Shown piece by piece: positions 52,307-59,957 of a stretch of DNA of 64,000 nt. The DNA is from Clostridiales bacterium (GTDB taxonomy: Bacteria; Bacillota; Clostridia; Saccharofermentanales; Saccharofermentanaceae), in contig JAFZHS010000007.1 in the NCBI GenBank assembly GCA_017554745.1, positions 1 through 64,000 of the forward strand, in the 5' to 3' direction. Numbering within the stretch: the first letter of the stretch is position 1; each line of letters starts with the position of its first letter. Below the pieces are notes generated by a model. It saw nothing but the letters and a program-made list of their open reading frames with translations, was not told where the DNA came from and searched no databases. Made by a program: the position numbers and the translations under genes.

Positions 52307-52864
52307 ATGAATGCATGCGGAACACAGCTGATCGAGACTGAAAGGCTTATGTTAAGGCCTTTTACATATGAAGATGCCGGGTCTATGATGAACAACTGGG
52401 CAGGTGATGACTATGTCCAGAAGATGTATGGCGAGCCGTCGTACAAGACACTTGAAGCGGTTAAGAAGCTTCTCGATAAATATATCGGCAGTTATGATAA
52501 GAAATACTATTTCCGCTGGGCTGTCATCGAGAAATCTTCCGGAGAATGCATCGGTCAGGCAGCATATTTCCTGGTCGATATTTCAGGCCGTTTTGGCGAG
52601 ATAGAATATTGTATCGGCACTGCTTTTCAGGGCAAAGGTTATGCTACCGAAGCGACCAAAGCTCTGATTGATTACGGATTCAACAAGATCGGTTTTCACA
52701 AGGTGCAGATATGCGTAAGACCTTCTAATGCACCGTCAAAGAAAGTAATTGAGAAGTGCGGATTTACATATGAAGGAACACTAAGAGATTACTTTTACAT
52801 CGACGGGAAGTATGAAGGCAGGATGTATTTTTCGATATTGGAAGAAGAGTACGGAAAGAATTGA
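52307..52864 (+). CDS. RimJ/RimL-type GNAT N-acetyltransferase
   Basis: A 185-residue GNAT of the ribosomal-protein-acetylase type: IETERLMLRPFTYEDA at the start, IEYCIGTAFQGKGYATEA for acetyl-CoA, and VQICVRPSNAPSKKVIEKCGFTYEGTLRDYF at the end. Close relatives are numerous in clostridia and modify amino groups of proteins or small molecules. GGGAGATG precedes the ATG. Confidence 0.9.
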   Translation: MNACGTQLIETERLMLRPFTYEDAGSMMNNWAGDDYVQKMYGEPSYKTLEAVKKLLDKYIGSYDKKYYFRWAVIEKSSGECIGQAAYFLVDISGRFGEIEYCIGTAFQGKGYATEATKALIDYGFNKIGFHKVQICVRPSNAPSKKVIEKCGFTYEGTLRDYFYIDGKYEGRMYFSILEEEYGKN

Positions 52865-52897
52865 TTTAGGGACATTTATATTCCGCGCTTGACATAA

Positions 52898-52910
52898 TTG
52901 CATATTGCAA
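52898..52910. promoter_or_regulatory. TGCAA palindrome 1 upstream of the HTH-MntA gene
   Basis: TTGCATATTGCAA is a perfect palindrome directly downstream of a TTGACA at 52889-52894. It uses the same pentamer as sites 2 and 3 but in the opposite arm order. Confidence 0.55.
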
Positions 52911-52920
52911 ATGTTCAACG

Positions 52921-52933
52921 TGCAATTTTTGCA
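52921..52933. promoter_or_regulatory. TGCAA palindrome 2 upstream of the HTH-MntA gene
   Basis: TGCAATTTTTGCA has perfect arms TGCAA and TTGCA around TTT. It starts 32 bp (three turns) before site 3 and lies just upstream of the -35 box. Confidence 0.65.
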
Positions 52934-52940
52934 TATTAAC

Positions 52941-52969
52941 TTGACTACTATGTGCAAATATTGCATAAT
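52941..52969 (+). promoter_or_regulatory. Promoter of the toxin-antitoxin operon
   Basis: TTGACT (52941-52946), a 17-bp spacer and CATAAT (52964-52969) form a good sigma-A promoter. Palindrome 3 lies inside its spacer and reaches into the -10 box. Confidence 0.7.
52953..52965. promoter_or_regulatory. TGCAA palindrome 3, inside the promoter spacer
   Basis: TGCAAATATTGCA has perfect arms TGCAA/TTGCA. Its position between -35 and -10 means binding would block RNA polymerase, the usual design for toxin-antitoxin autorepression. Confidence 0.7.
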
Positions 52970-52990
52970 GCGTTTATGAGGAGGTGCAAA

Positions 52991-53464
52991 ATGTCCGAGC
53001 TAAAAGAACTGCGAATTGAAAAGAAAATGACTCAGCAGGAAGTATCTGAAAAGATAGGCATTTCCCTAAGATCATATATCAGTTATGAGAATGATGAAGC
53101 TAAAGCTAAGACACTTAAGTATAGATTCATACTGGATGAACTCAGAAAGATGAATGTGATAGACGAAGAACACGGGATTCTTTCTATCGATCAGATCAAA
53201 GACACGTGCACTGAGATAATGGCTGACTACGATATAGATTTTTGTTATCTTTTCGGATCGTATGCTAAAGGAAAAGCAAAAGAAAACAGCGATGTAGACC
53301 TGCTTATTTCAGGCAATGTTACCGGTCTAAAATTCTTCGGCCTGGTTGAGAGATTAAGGCAGGGACTGCATAAGAAAACTGAAGTGCTAAATGTCTGCGA
53401 ACTGGTAAACAACGAGCAGTTGATTATTGAAGTGTTAAGGGATGGGATAAAAATCTGTGGATAA
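52991..53464 (+). CDS. MntA-type nucleotidyltransferase antitoxin with N-terminal HTH (XRE) domain
   Basis: A 157-residue fusion. The ATG at 52991 follows AGGAGGTG; the upstream in-frame ATG at 52952 is inside the promoter. Residues about 3-55 form an XRE-type helix-turn-helix (KKMTQQEVSEKIGISLRSY). Residues about 65-157 are a minimal nucleotidyltransferase with GSX10DXD (Gly89, Ser90, Asp101, Asp103). MntA antitoxins inactivate HepT by transferring AMP to its tyrosine. The HTH should bind the TGCAA palindromes upstream, giving autoregulation. It overlaps the HepT gene by 8 bases. Confidence 0.9.
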   Translation: MSELKELRIEKKMTQQEVSEKIGISLRSYISYENDEAKAKTLKYRFILDELRKMNVIDEEHGILSIDQIKDTCTEIMADYDIDFCYLFGSYAKGKAKENSDVDLLISGNVTGLKFFGLVERLRQGLHKKTEVLNVCELVNNEQLIIEVLRDGIKICG

Positions 53465-53810
53465 CTACAAAGACGACGCATATTATTCCGACAAAATACG
53501 CTCGGATATCATGTTTATCGTTGAACACACCAAGGGCATTGAGAAAACCGATCTGCGCAACAATGAGATCCTTCTTGATTCAATGATGTTCAGGTTAATA
53601 CAGATTTCTGAAAATGCTAAGAAAATGAGTGAAGAATACAAGGTATCACACGATGTGATTCCATGGAATAATATTTCCGGATTAAGGAATAAAATAGTGC
53701 ACGATTATGGAAATGTTAACGTGGATATTATTTATTCAACAGTGAAAGATGATATCCCGGAATTGCTGATTTATTTGGAGGACAATAATGATACGCGAGA
53801 TGAGAAGTGA
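53457..53810 (+). CDS. HepT-type HEPN toxin (DUF86 family)
   Basis: A 117-residue HEPN protein starting with GTG. The catalytic RX4HXY motif is present as RNKIVHDY (Arg77, His82, Tyr84), so an active RNase and the AMP-accepting tyrosine are both predicted. HepT toxins cleave RNA until neutralised by the paired MNT protein. The gene overlaps the antitoxin upstream and the next GNAT downstream, so all three are likely translated from one message. Confidence 0.92.
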   Translation: MDNYKDDAYYSDKIRSDIMFIVEHTKGIEKTDLRNNEILLDSMMFRLIQISENAKKMSEEYKVSHDVIPWNNISGLRNKIVHDYGNVNVDIIYSTVKDDIPELLIYLEDNNDTRDEK

Positions 53811-54267
53811 TGAGATCCCCGTTTGCGTGGATATAATCAGGAAGAGCTTTCAGACAGTTGCCGATGAATTCGGATTTACAAAAGAGAATGCTCCGTACTT
53901 TACAGCTTTTGCAATGACCGAAGAAAAAATACAGTATTGGGCAGATGTTGAGCACAGACTGCTTTATGTCTGGGAAGATGAAGGCGTGCTCTGCGGATTC
54001 TATTGCCTGCTTTTTAAAGACGATTCATGCGAGATCGGAAGCTTGTCGGTGCTGCCTGAATACAGGCATAAGGGAATAGGCAGAAAGTTTTTGGAGCATG
54101 CTTGTGAAGTTGCCCGTTCAAAAGGCTTCAGCAAGATAGATCTCAGCATAGTAGAAGAGAATAAAGTGCTCCGCAACTGGTATGAGCAAAATGGCGCAGT
54201 CCATCTAGGCACGAAGAAATTTGATTTCTTCCCGTTCACATGCGGATATATGGAGATAAAACTGTAA
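53788..54267 (+). CDS. GNAT family N-acetyltransferase
   Basis: A 159-residue GNAT: SLSVLPEYRHKGIGRKFL is the acetyl-CoA loop, and VLRNWYEQNGAVHLG is the end helix. It starts inside the HepT gene (23-base overlap) with GGAGG upstream. Because of that overlap it may be an accessory of the toxin-antitoxin operon, possibly a coincidence of packing. The stop overlaps the next ATG (TAATG). Confidence 0.85.
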   Translation: MIREMRSDEIPVCVDIIRKSFQTVADEFGFTKENAPYFTAFAMTEEKIQYWADVEHRLLYVWEDEGVLCGFYCLLFKDDSCEIGSLSVLPEYRHKGIGRKFLEHACEVARSKGFSKIDLSIVEENKVLRNWYEQNGAVHLGTKKFDFFPFTCGYMEIKL

Positions 54268-54716
54268 TGCAGATAATTGAATTCTTTGAGTGCAAAGATC
54301 AGTCTCACTGGATCGATGAGATAGACAAATGTGACTGGAGGGCAGGCGCTTTCCTTCGCAGCTTGCTGCTTGAGAACAGACTGAAGGAACTGTGCGGTGA
54401 GAGCACCAGGCTTCTCCTTCTGGCTGACGGTGAAAAGCTCGTATCGTTCTGTACTCTCGCGGAGCTTGATGACATAAGGGATACCGATATTACACCGTGG
54501 ATCGGATTTGTTTACACATATCCGGAATACAGGGGCCACAGATATGTCGGAAGACTGCTTGAAAGAGCCTGTGAGCTTGCTAAAGAAGACGGGCACAAGC
54601 ATGTCTACATTTCCACGAATGAAGACGGCCTGTATGAGAAATACGGCTTTAGCTTCTGGAAGATGATGAAAGACATGGAAGGCAGTGACAGCAAGGTCTA
54701 TAAAACAGACCTGTAA
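54267..54716 (+). CDS. GNAT family N-acetyltransferase
   Basis: A 149-residue GNAT: WIGFVYTYPEYRGHRYVGRLLERAC is the acetyl-CoA region, and GLYEKYGFSFW is the end. ATG 54267 overlaps the upstream TAA and is preferred to ATG 54240, which lies deep in the previous gene. It is the last gene of the run that starts with the toxin-antitoxin pair and is convergent with the CAT-like gene 4 bases away. Confidence 0.85.
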   Translation: MQIIEFFECKDQSHWIDEIDKCDWRAGAFLRSLLLENRLKELCGESTRLLLLADGEKLVSFCTLAELDDIRDTDITPWIGFVYTYPEYRGHRYVGRLLERACELAKEDGHKHVYISTNEDGLYEKYGFSFWKMMKDMEGSDSKVYKTDL

Positions 54717-54720
54717 CGTG

Positions 54721-55371
54721 TCATCTGATCAGTTCAGATATCTCTTTGTCGATCAATCTGTAAACATTTGCCACAAGGTATCCGTCGGCTATCGCGTGAT
54801 TCAGGCGGATCGTCAGGGGCATCATGAGACGGCCGTTTTCTTCTCTGTATCTGCCCCAGTTAACGATCGGAAGATAATACAGATATCCGTCAGGAAGCTC
54901 TACGTTCAGCGAATCGTATGAGAGCCAGGAGACGTAAGATGCGTCAAACCAGTTAGGGTGATTCTCGGAATCGAGCAGATATTCGCGGGTGTTTTTGGCA
55001 GTCTCTACGTCCTTTGCCGCGCCCTGATAGAACTTCTCGTAGTCTTCGAAATACTCTGTGTAAACGGGCGTGCAAGTCTCTGTGTCTTCGTGGAAAACAT
55101 ACTGCGTGGGATTGATCTTATCGAAGCACACGAGTTCATCTGTCCTCCAGAAATACTGCATCTTATAGTCGTCTCGCGAATTGAGGGCTTTGCATAAGAC
55201 ATAAAGGAAATTGATGTAGAACTTGGTCCCGCTTTTCTTTGTAAAAGCGACAAGATCAGTCACGTCAATGCGCGCGGTCATTGATACCGAACACTTGCAG
55301 TCTTCGGTGAAGTGGCGGTATACGCCTTTGCGGTAATAAGTCTCTTTGTCGATTACTTTGTAGTTTGCCAT
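54721..55371 (-). CDS. Chloramphenicol acetyltransferase-like protein (CAT family)
   Basis: A 216-residue CAT-fold protein. The catalytic histidine and DG are in RLNHAIADGYLVANVYRLI near residue 190, where classical CAT has HHAVCDG; the first of the two histidines is Asn here. PIVNWGRY and the N-terminal YRKGVYRHF also fit the family. Many clostridial relatives do not confer chloramphenicol resistance, so the substrate is open. ATG 55371 follows AGAGG; an upstream GTG at 55389 would overlap the previous gene without a site. Confidence 0.85.
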   Translation of the reverse strand: MANYKVIDKETYYRKGVYRHFTEDCKCSVSMTARIDVTDLVAFTKKSGTKFYINFLYVLCKALNSRDDYKMQYFWRTDELVCFDKINPTQYVFHEDTETCTPVYTEYFEDYEKFYQGAAKDVETAKNTREYLLDSENHPNWFDASYVSWLSYDSLNVELPDGYLYYLPIVNWGRYREENGRLMMPLTIRLNHAIADGYLVANVYRLIDKEISELIR

Positions 55372-55379
55372 GTTGACCT

Positions 55380-55814
55380 CTATAGCCACTGGATAAAAGC
55401 GGTCTTGTCGTGGCTGTTATATCCGGCTTTCTCGTAGAAATTAAGTGTCGAAGGTCTTTTTGACCCTGTAAGGAGCATCATCTTGTAGCAGTTGTTATCG
55501 AGCGCGATCTGTTTTGCATAATCCAGGCACTCGCCTGCGTAGCCTTTGCAGCGGTAGTCTTTGTGGGTGACCACATTCTCGATGAATGCATAAGGACGGA
55601 TGCCTCTCGTAAGATTGGGAATGATCACGCAGACGCAGGAAGATACTATCTTACCGTCAATGACGTTAACGATAATGTGATGGTTGGGGTCTCTCATTAT
55701 CTGCTCCCAGGTGTCATGAAGATGGGCATTGTCTTCTGGCATGCCCTCTTCGTGAAGGAACAGATAGAGCTCCAGAAGTTCTTTCAGATCGCTTGATACG
55801 GCTTCTCTTATCAT
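55380..55814 (-). CDS. GNAT family N-acetyltransferase
   Basis: A 144-residue GNAT: VVTHKDYRCKGYAGECL holds the acetyl-CoA loop, and RPSTLNFYEKAGYN is the end helix. ATG 55814 has GGGAGA 5 bases upstream; the longer frame from 55862 lacks a site. It precedes the CAT-like gene on the same strand by 8 bases, so the two acetyltransferases form an operon. Confidence 0.85.
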   Translation of the reverse strand: MIREAVSSDLKELLELYLFLHEEGMPEDNAHLHDTWEQIMRDPNHHIIVNVIDGKIVSSCVCVIIPNLTRGIRPYAFIENVVTHKDYRCKGYAGECLDYAKQIALDNNCYKMMLLTGSKRPSTLNFYEKAGYNSHDKTAFIQWL

Positions 55815-55933
55815 GGTGTCTCCCTTGTGCGGAATGTGGTTTATAGCGTGATTATAACGCAAATAAGCGGTGGTTTTGATAAGTCGTGATTCATATTTTC
55901 TTTACGAATAAAACTTTTTTTATAAATAAAGGG

Positions 55934-56818
55934 ATGATAAAATTTTCTTGGAAACCAAGTGGAATTGGTAAAGAGGGTAGAGATTTGAAAGATTCAACAA
56001 GAGAGAATTTAAGTTATTTCGGGCTTTACAAAAGGCTCCTGACTGTCAAGAAAGAGATCCCGGCAGAAAAAGTATCCTTTGGCGACCACAAGGATCAGTA
56101 TTTTCTGTTCTTTGAACCGGAGAAGATCATCAGTGACAAGGTGATCATCTGGGTCCACGGCGGAGGATGGAATGCCGGAAGGCCTAAGGATTTCTATTAT
56201 GTCGGTCAGGCAATCGCTAAAGCAGGTTACCGCTGCATCTCGCTCGGATACAGGCTGTCTGTTAAGTTCAAGTATCCGTGTCAGATCGAAGATGTCTGCG
56301 CGGGTTACAACAAGGCCATCGGATTCCTTAGGGATAAGGGCATTGATGTGTCTAAAGTGATCGTGTCAGGGCCTTCAGCAGGCGCACACCTTACGTCAAT
56401 ACTCTGCTATTCGAAGGCAGACCGTGAGAGATACGGCGTCGATATCAGTAATGTTATCGGTTTTATAGGCTTTGGTGGGCCTTACTGCTTCGAAAAATGT
56501 CAGGACTTTACCATAAGGACGCTTTTGAACATGCTGTTCACCAAAGAATATGACAGAAAGCAGGGCGAGCCGTTAAGTCTTATGACGAAGAGCAACATTC
56601 CAATGCTGCTTATTCAGAGCGAGCATGACGGATTGCTTGATTTCGGTAATGCTGAGGTTTTCGAGAAGAAAGCTAATGAATTAGGGATCAAGTGCGAGCT
56701 CTACAGGGTGGAAGACGAGAAAAACACGCATTCGTGGTACACGGCGGGGTGTTTTTTCGAGACAAGGGAAGAGAATAAGTGCATAGACAAGTTCTTCTCA
56801 TACATAGAAAATCTCTGA
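55934..56818 (+). CDS. Alpha/beta hydrolase (HSL/BD-FAE-type esterase)
   Basis: A 294-residue alpha/beta hydrolase. The oxyanion motif HGGGW lies near residue 74, the nucleophile serine in GPSAG near 150, the acid in QSEHDGLLDFG and the histidine in HSWYTAG. It resembles carboxylesterases of the hormone-sensitive-lipase or feruloyl-esterase-like group; no signal peptide. The start is uncertain: ATG 55934 is used, but a GTG at 55886 is in frame and a TTG at 55984 has a better GAGGG-like site. Confidence 0.82.
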   Translation: MIKFSWKPSGIGKEGRDLKDSTRENLSYFGLYKRLLTVKKEIPAEKVSFGDHKDQYFLFFEPEKIISDKVIIWVHGGGWNAGRPKDFYYVGQAIAKAGYRCISLGYRLSVKFKYPCQIEDVCAGYNKAIGFLRDKGIDVSKVIVSGPSAGAHLTSILCYSKADRERYGVDISNVIGFIGFGGPYCFEKCQDFTIRTLLNMLFTKEYDRKQGEPLSLMTKSNIPMLLIQSEHDGLLDFGNAEVFEKKANELGIKCELYRVEDEKNTHSWYTAGCFFETREENKCIDKFFSYIENL

Positions 56819-56864
56819 TATTATTAAGGAATAGGGAAGTTGTGAATAAGGGAGGGTTTTGGTT

Positions 56865-59231
56865 ATGAGATACGAGGATAAGTACAAGCTGCCAAAGGCC
56901 AGGGTCGTAGGGCCGATCATCGGTCACTCGATAGTTTTCATTGTTATCATCGCAGCGATATTTATTGCGATGAATATCATCAGCGATTATGTAATCGATG
57001 TCAGATCTGAATCTGACAGAGAATACGTCATGCGTGTAGCAGACCAGTATGAGAGAGGAACCGATAAAGCCCGAGACGCTGCGACCTCCACGCTCGTAAA
57101 AGACGGCCACGCTTATTGCGTAATCGACTACAACGGCAAGGTCCTTGATTCAGACGGCGTTATCACATGCAAAGGCTACGATGCCACTAAAAATGCATTT
57201 GATACAGATTCGCTTAACGGCATGCTCACAGATGCTGAAGAAGGCTCCAATGCGCAGGAGATCCACGCCGTAGTGCTTGCCATGTCTGATAACAAGTCGT
57301 TCATTGCCGAAGACATGCAGGGCAGTGTATATAACTGGAACAATTTCTCAAAGGCATTTAAAAACGATCCGAATAATTGGAAGCATCTTACCAAAGGTAC
57401 AGTCGGTGTTGCCTACTGGATAGGGACCCCGGTCAATAACGCGACTGAGATCCTCCTTGTAAAAGCGGAGCTGACTGTCCAACTCAAAGATTATATGTAC
57501 ATGTTAGGCGGTATGATCGTTGCGCTCGTCATCGCTGTCATAGTCTTCATTTTGCTGATACTGGGCGTTGTCAGGAACCTCAATTCCAACAGGAAGATGA
57601 GAAAGGTAATGTTCAGGGACAGCATTGCGCCCGGCCGCAACTGGCTCTGGTTCGTAAATACCAGCCAGGATATTCTCGAGAAGAAGCGCAATGAGAAAAA
57701 GACTTACGCAGTCGTTGCGCTGGAGTTTATTAAGTACAGGAATTTTGTCCTCTGCCATTCGGTAAAAGAGGCTGAAGATCTCCTTAAGCAGGTCGCGAAG
57801 ATCGTTACCGTCAAGCTCAGGAAAGAAGAACTCTGCGCTCACAGCAGTTCTGCGGGTCTGCCTCTTCTCTTAGAGGTCACGGATGAAGCAGATGCCAGAA
57901 GAAGATTAGAGGATATCATCGGTGCGCTTGTCGCGATCCCGACAAACTATAAACTCGCTTTCCGGGCAGGTGTCTATCTTGTTAATCCCGCCAACGAGAG
58001 GGCCGCTTCGAACAGAAGACATTATTCCGCCGATATCGACCTCTACTACAATAATGCCTGTACGGCAGGAATGTCCATTGCGAACGGCGAAGCCGGAATC
58101 GCATTCTTCGACCAGAAACTCGTTGACGAAGAGAAATGGATCAGCCTCGTTACCGAGAGGCAGCAGTCCGCTATCAACAATCAGGAATTCGTAGTTTACT
58201 ACCAGCCGAAGTACGATCCGAGAACGGATGAACTCAGGGGTGCCGAAGCACTTATCCGCTGGAAAACCGCTGACATGGGTCTCATCCCACCGGGCAAGTT
58301 CATTCCGATATTTGAAGATAACGGCTTCATTACCCAGATCGATGACTATATGATCTCTCATATCGCAAGAGACCAGAGAAGATGGCTGGGCGAAGGCAGA
58401 AAGTGCGTGCCTATCTCGGTCAACGTTTCCAGAGCACACTTCTCCCAGACCGATCTTGCTGAACACATCTGCTCACTGGTAGACAGGGAAGGCGCGCCCC
58501 GCGATCTCATCGAGATAGAGCTCACCGAGAGCGCATTCTTCGATGACGAGAACGCAATGCTCACCACGATCAACAAGCTCAAAGGATATGGCTTCCTCGT
58601 ATCCATGGATGACTTCGGTTCAGGCTATTCATCACTTAATTCACTTAAGGACATGCCTCTTGATATCCTTAAGCTTGATGCCGGTTTCTTCAGAGGCAGC
58701 GAAAACAATCCGAGAACCGAGATAGTCGTATCCGAAGCCCTCAAACTCGCGAAGTCACTTAATATGCTGACGGTCGCAGAGGGCGTTGAAGAGCAGGCCC
58801 AGGTCGACTTCCTCGCCGCAGAAGGCTGTGACATGATCCAGGGCTACTATTACGCAAAGCCGATGCCCAGAGAAGAATACGAGACCAGATTGCCCGGCGG
58901 TGCTCCTAGGCAGGTATATCAGGCACCTGTTCAGCAGGCCGCACCTGTTCAGCAGGTGTATCAGGCTCCTGTACAGCAGGCTGCTCCTGTTGCTTACTGG
59001 GCATGTGAGTGCGGACAGACAACGAACACAGGCAAATTCTGCGGCTACTGCGGTAAGCCTATGCCTGTTTATCAGGCGCCGGCAGTTCCTCAGCAGCCGG
59101 TCGTAATGGCACCGGTAGAAGCGCCTGCAGCACAGACACCTGCAGCGCCGCAGCCTGTATACCAGGAGGCCGTGGCTCCGCAGTCTGTAACTGAAGCGCC
59201 CGCTTCACCTCCGGCCGATCCGCAAATCTAA
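56865..59231 (+). CDS. EAL-domain c-di-GMP phosphodiesterase with zinc-ribbon tail
   Basis: A 788-residue membrane protein: a helix at about 17-38, an outside sensor region (about 40-212), a second helix (about 213-240), a degenerate GGDEF domain without the motif, and an intact EAL domain (GAEALIRW near 460, ISVNVSR, ELTES, DDFGSGYSSL, AEGVE). The C-terminus has Gln/Pro/Val repeats (YQAPVQQAAPV twice), a zinc ribbon (CECGQTTNTGKFCGYCG) and a Pro/Ala tail. It should hydrolyse c-di-GMP in response to an outside signal. ATG 56865 follows GGGAGGG; the in-frame TTG 56859 is too close to it. Confidence 0.9.
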   Translation: MRYEDKYKLPKARVVGPIIGHSIVFIVIIAAIFIAMNIISDYVIDVRSESDREYVMRVADQYERGTDKARDAATSTLVKDGHAYCVIDYNGKVLDSDGVITCKGYDATKNAFDTDSLNGMLTDAEEGSNAQEIHAVVLAMSDNKSFIAEDMQGSVYNWNNFSKAFKNDPNNWKHLTKGTVGVAYWIGTPVNNATEILLVKAELTVQLKDYMYMLGGMIVALVIAVIVFILLILGVVRNLNSNRKMRKVMFRDSIAPGRNWLWFVNTSQDILEKKRNEKKTYAVVALEFIKYRNFVLCHSVKEAEDLLKQVAKIVTVKLRKEELCAHSSSAGLPLLLEVTDEADARRRLEDIIGALVAIPTNYKLAFRAGVYLVNPANERAASNRRHYSADIDLYYNNACTAGMSIANGEAGIAFFDQKLVDEEKWISLVTERQQSAINNQEFVVYYQPKYDPRTDELRGAEALIRWKTADMGLIPPGKFIPIFEDNGFITQIDDYMISHIARDQRRWLGEGRKCVPISVNVSRAHFSQTDLAEHICSLVDREGAPRDLIEIELTESAFFDDENAMLTTINKLKGYGFLVSMDDFGSGYSSLNSLKDMPLDILKLDAGFFRGSENNPRTEIVVSEALKLAKSLNMLTVAEGVEEQAQVDFLAAEGCDMIQGYYYAKPMPREEYETRLPGGAPRQVYQAPVQQAAPVQQVYQAPVQQAAPVAYWACECGQTTNTGKFCGYCGKPMPVYQAPAVPQQPVVMAPVEAPAAQTPAAPQPVYQEAVAPQSVTEAPASPPADPQI

Positions 59232-59256
59232 GTCGTTTTTACTTAACCTGTAAAAG

Positions 59257-59287
59257 ACGGTTGTCTCCCGGTGAGGCAACCGTTTTC
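59257..59287 (+). terminator. Rho-independent terminator of the EAL gene
   Basis: ACGGTTGTCTC (59257-59267) pairs with GAGGCAACCGT (59273-59283, one T-G pair) around a 5-nt loop, followed by TTTT. Confidence 0.88.
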
Positions 59288-59393
59288 GCACTTGGCTTAC
59301 CGTGGTAATATGATCACCACATTTCGCTATGTTGCTGCAACTTTTTCCGGACCGAATCTGTATATAGAGTAAGTGACCATTACGGAGGGACAT

Positions 59394-59888
59394 ATGAAAA
59401 GAACAATGAAGACGATCTTATGCGGCATACTGGCAGCAGCTGCTGCAGCTTCTGTTTTTACCGGATGCGGCTCGAAGGATGTAAAGAAAGATACAAAGCC
59501 TTCCAGGACCAAAGAAACTACGAGCGCCGATAACAATGTTGATGGGGGTCAAATTTATGAGCCCAGGGAGATTTGGTTATTCGATCTCAACGACGAGGAT
59601 ATTTTCGAGACAGGGTATTACGGACAACAGGTTGAATTAGAATATCCCACAGACAAGGTCATTTTCGCCAGATATTGGAGCGACGATGTTGAGTGGGAAG
59701 TATATGTCCTCGAAGAAGAATTGACTGACGGCTTTGAAGCGCTTGAGGAAATGCAGCCTGCGCTTGTTAACGATGGCGAAATAGAGATTCAGGAAGGACA
59801 GTGGATATATGTATACTGTGGCTGCAATTCCGTTACTTGCGACAAGCCGATTGGAGGAAGATATAAGGCGTATTACTGGGGTCCTTAA
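59394..59888 (+). CDS. Small acidic lipoprotein of unknown function
   Basis: A 164-residue lipoprotein. ATG 59394 follows GGAGGG and begins the signal peptide; the lipobox is FTGC (Cys near 25). A Lys/Thr-rich linker is followed by an acidic beta-rich domain (about 50-164) containing ILARYWSD-like and YCGCNSVTCDKP segments. No family recognised. It stands alone behind the EAL terminator. Confidence 0.75.
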   Translation: MKRTMKTILCGILAAAAAASVFTGCGSKDVKKDTKPSRTKETTSADNNVDGGQIYEPREIWLFDLNDEDIFETGYYGQQVELEYPTDKVIFARYWSDDVEWEVYVLEEELTDGFEALEEMQPALVNDGEIEIQEGQWIYVYCGCNSVTCDKPIGGRYKAYYWGP

Positions 59889-59957
59889 GCAAGGACGCGG
59901 CTTCCTTCACTTTGTGATAAACTCTTAACTGAAGTATCAGTATAAGAGGCTTGATAA

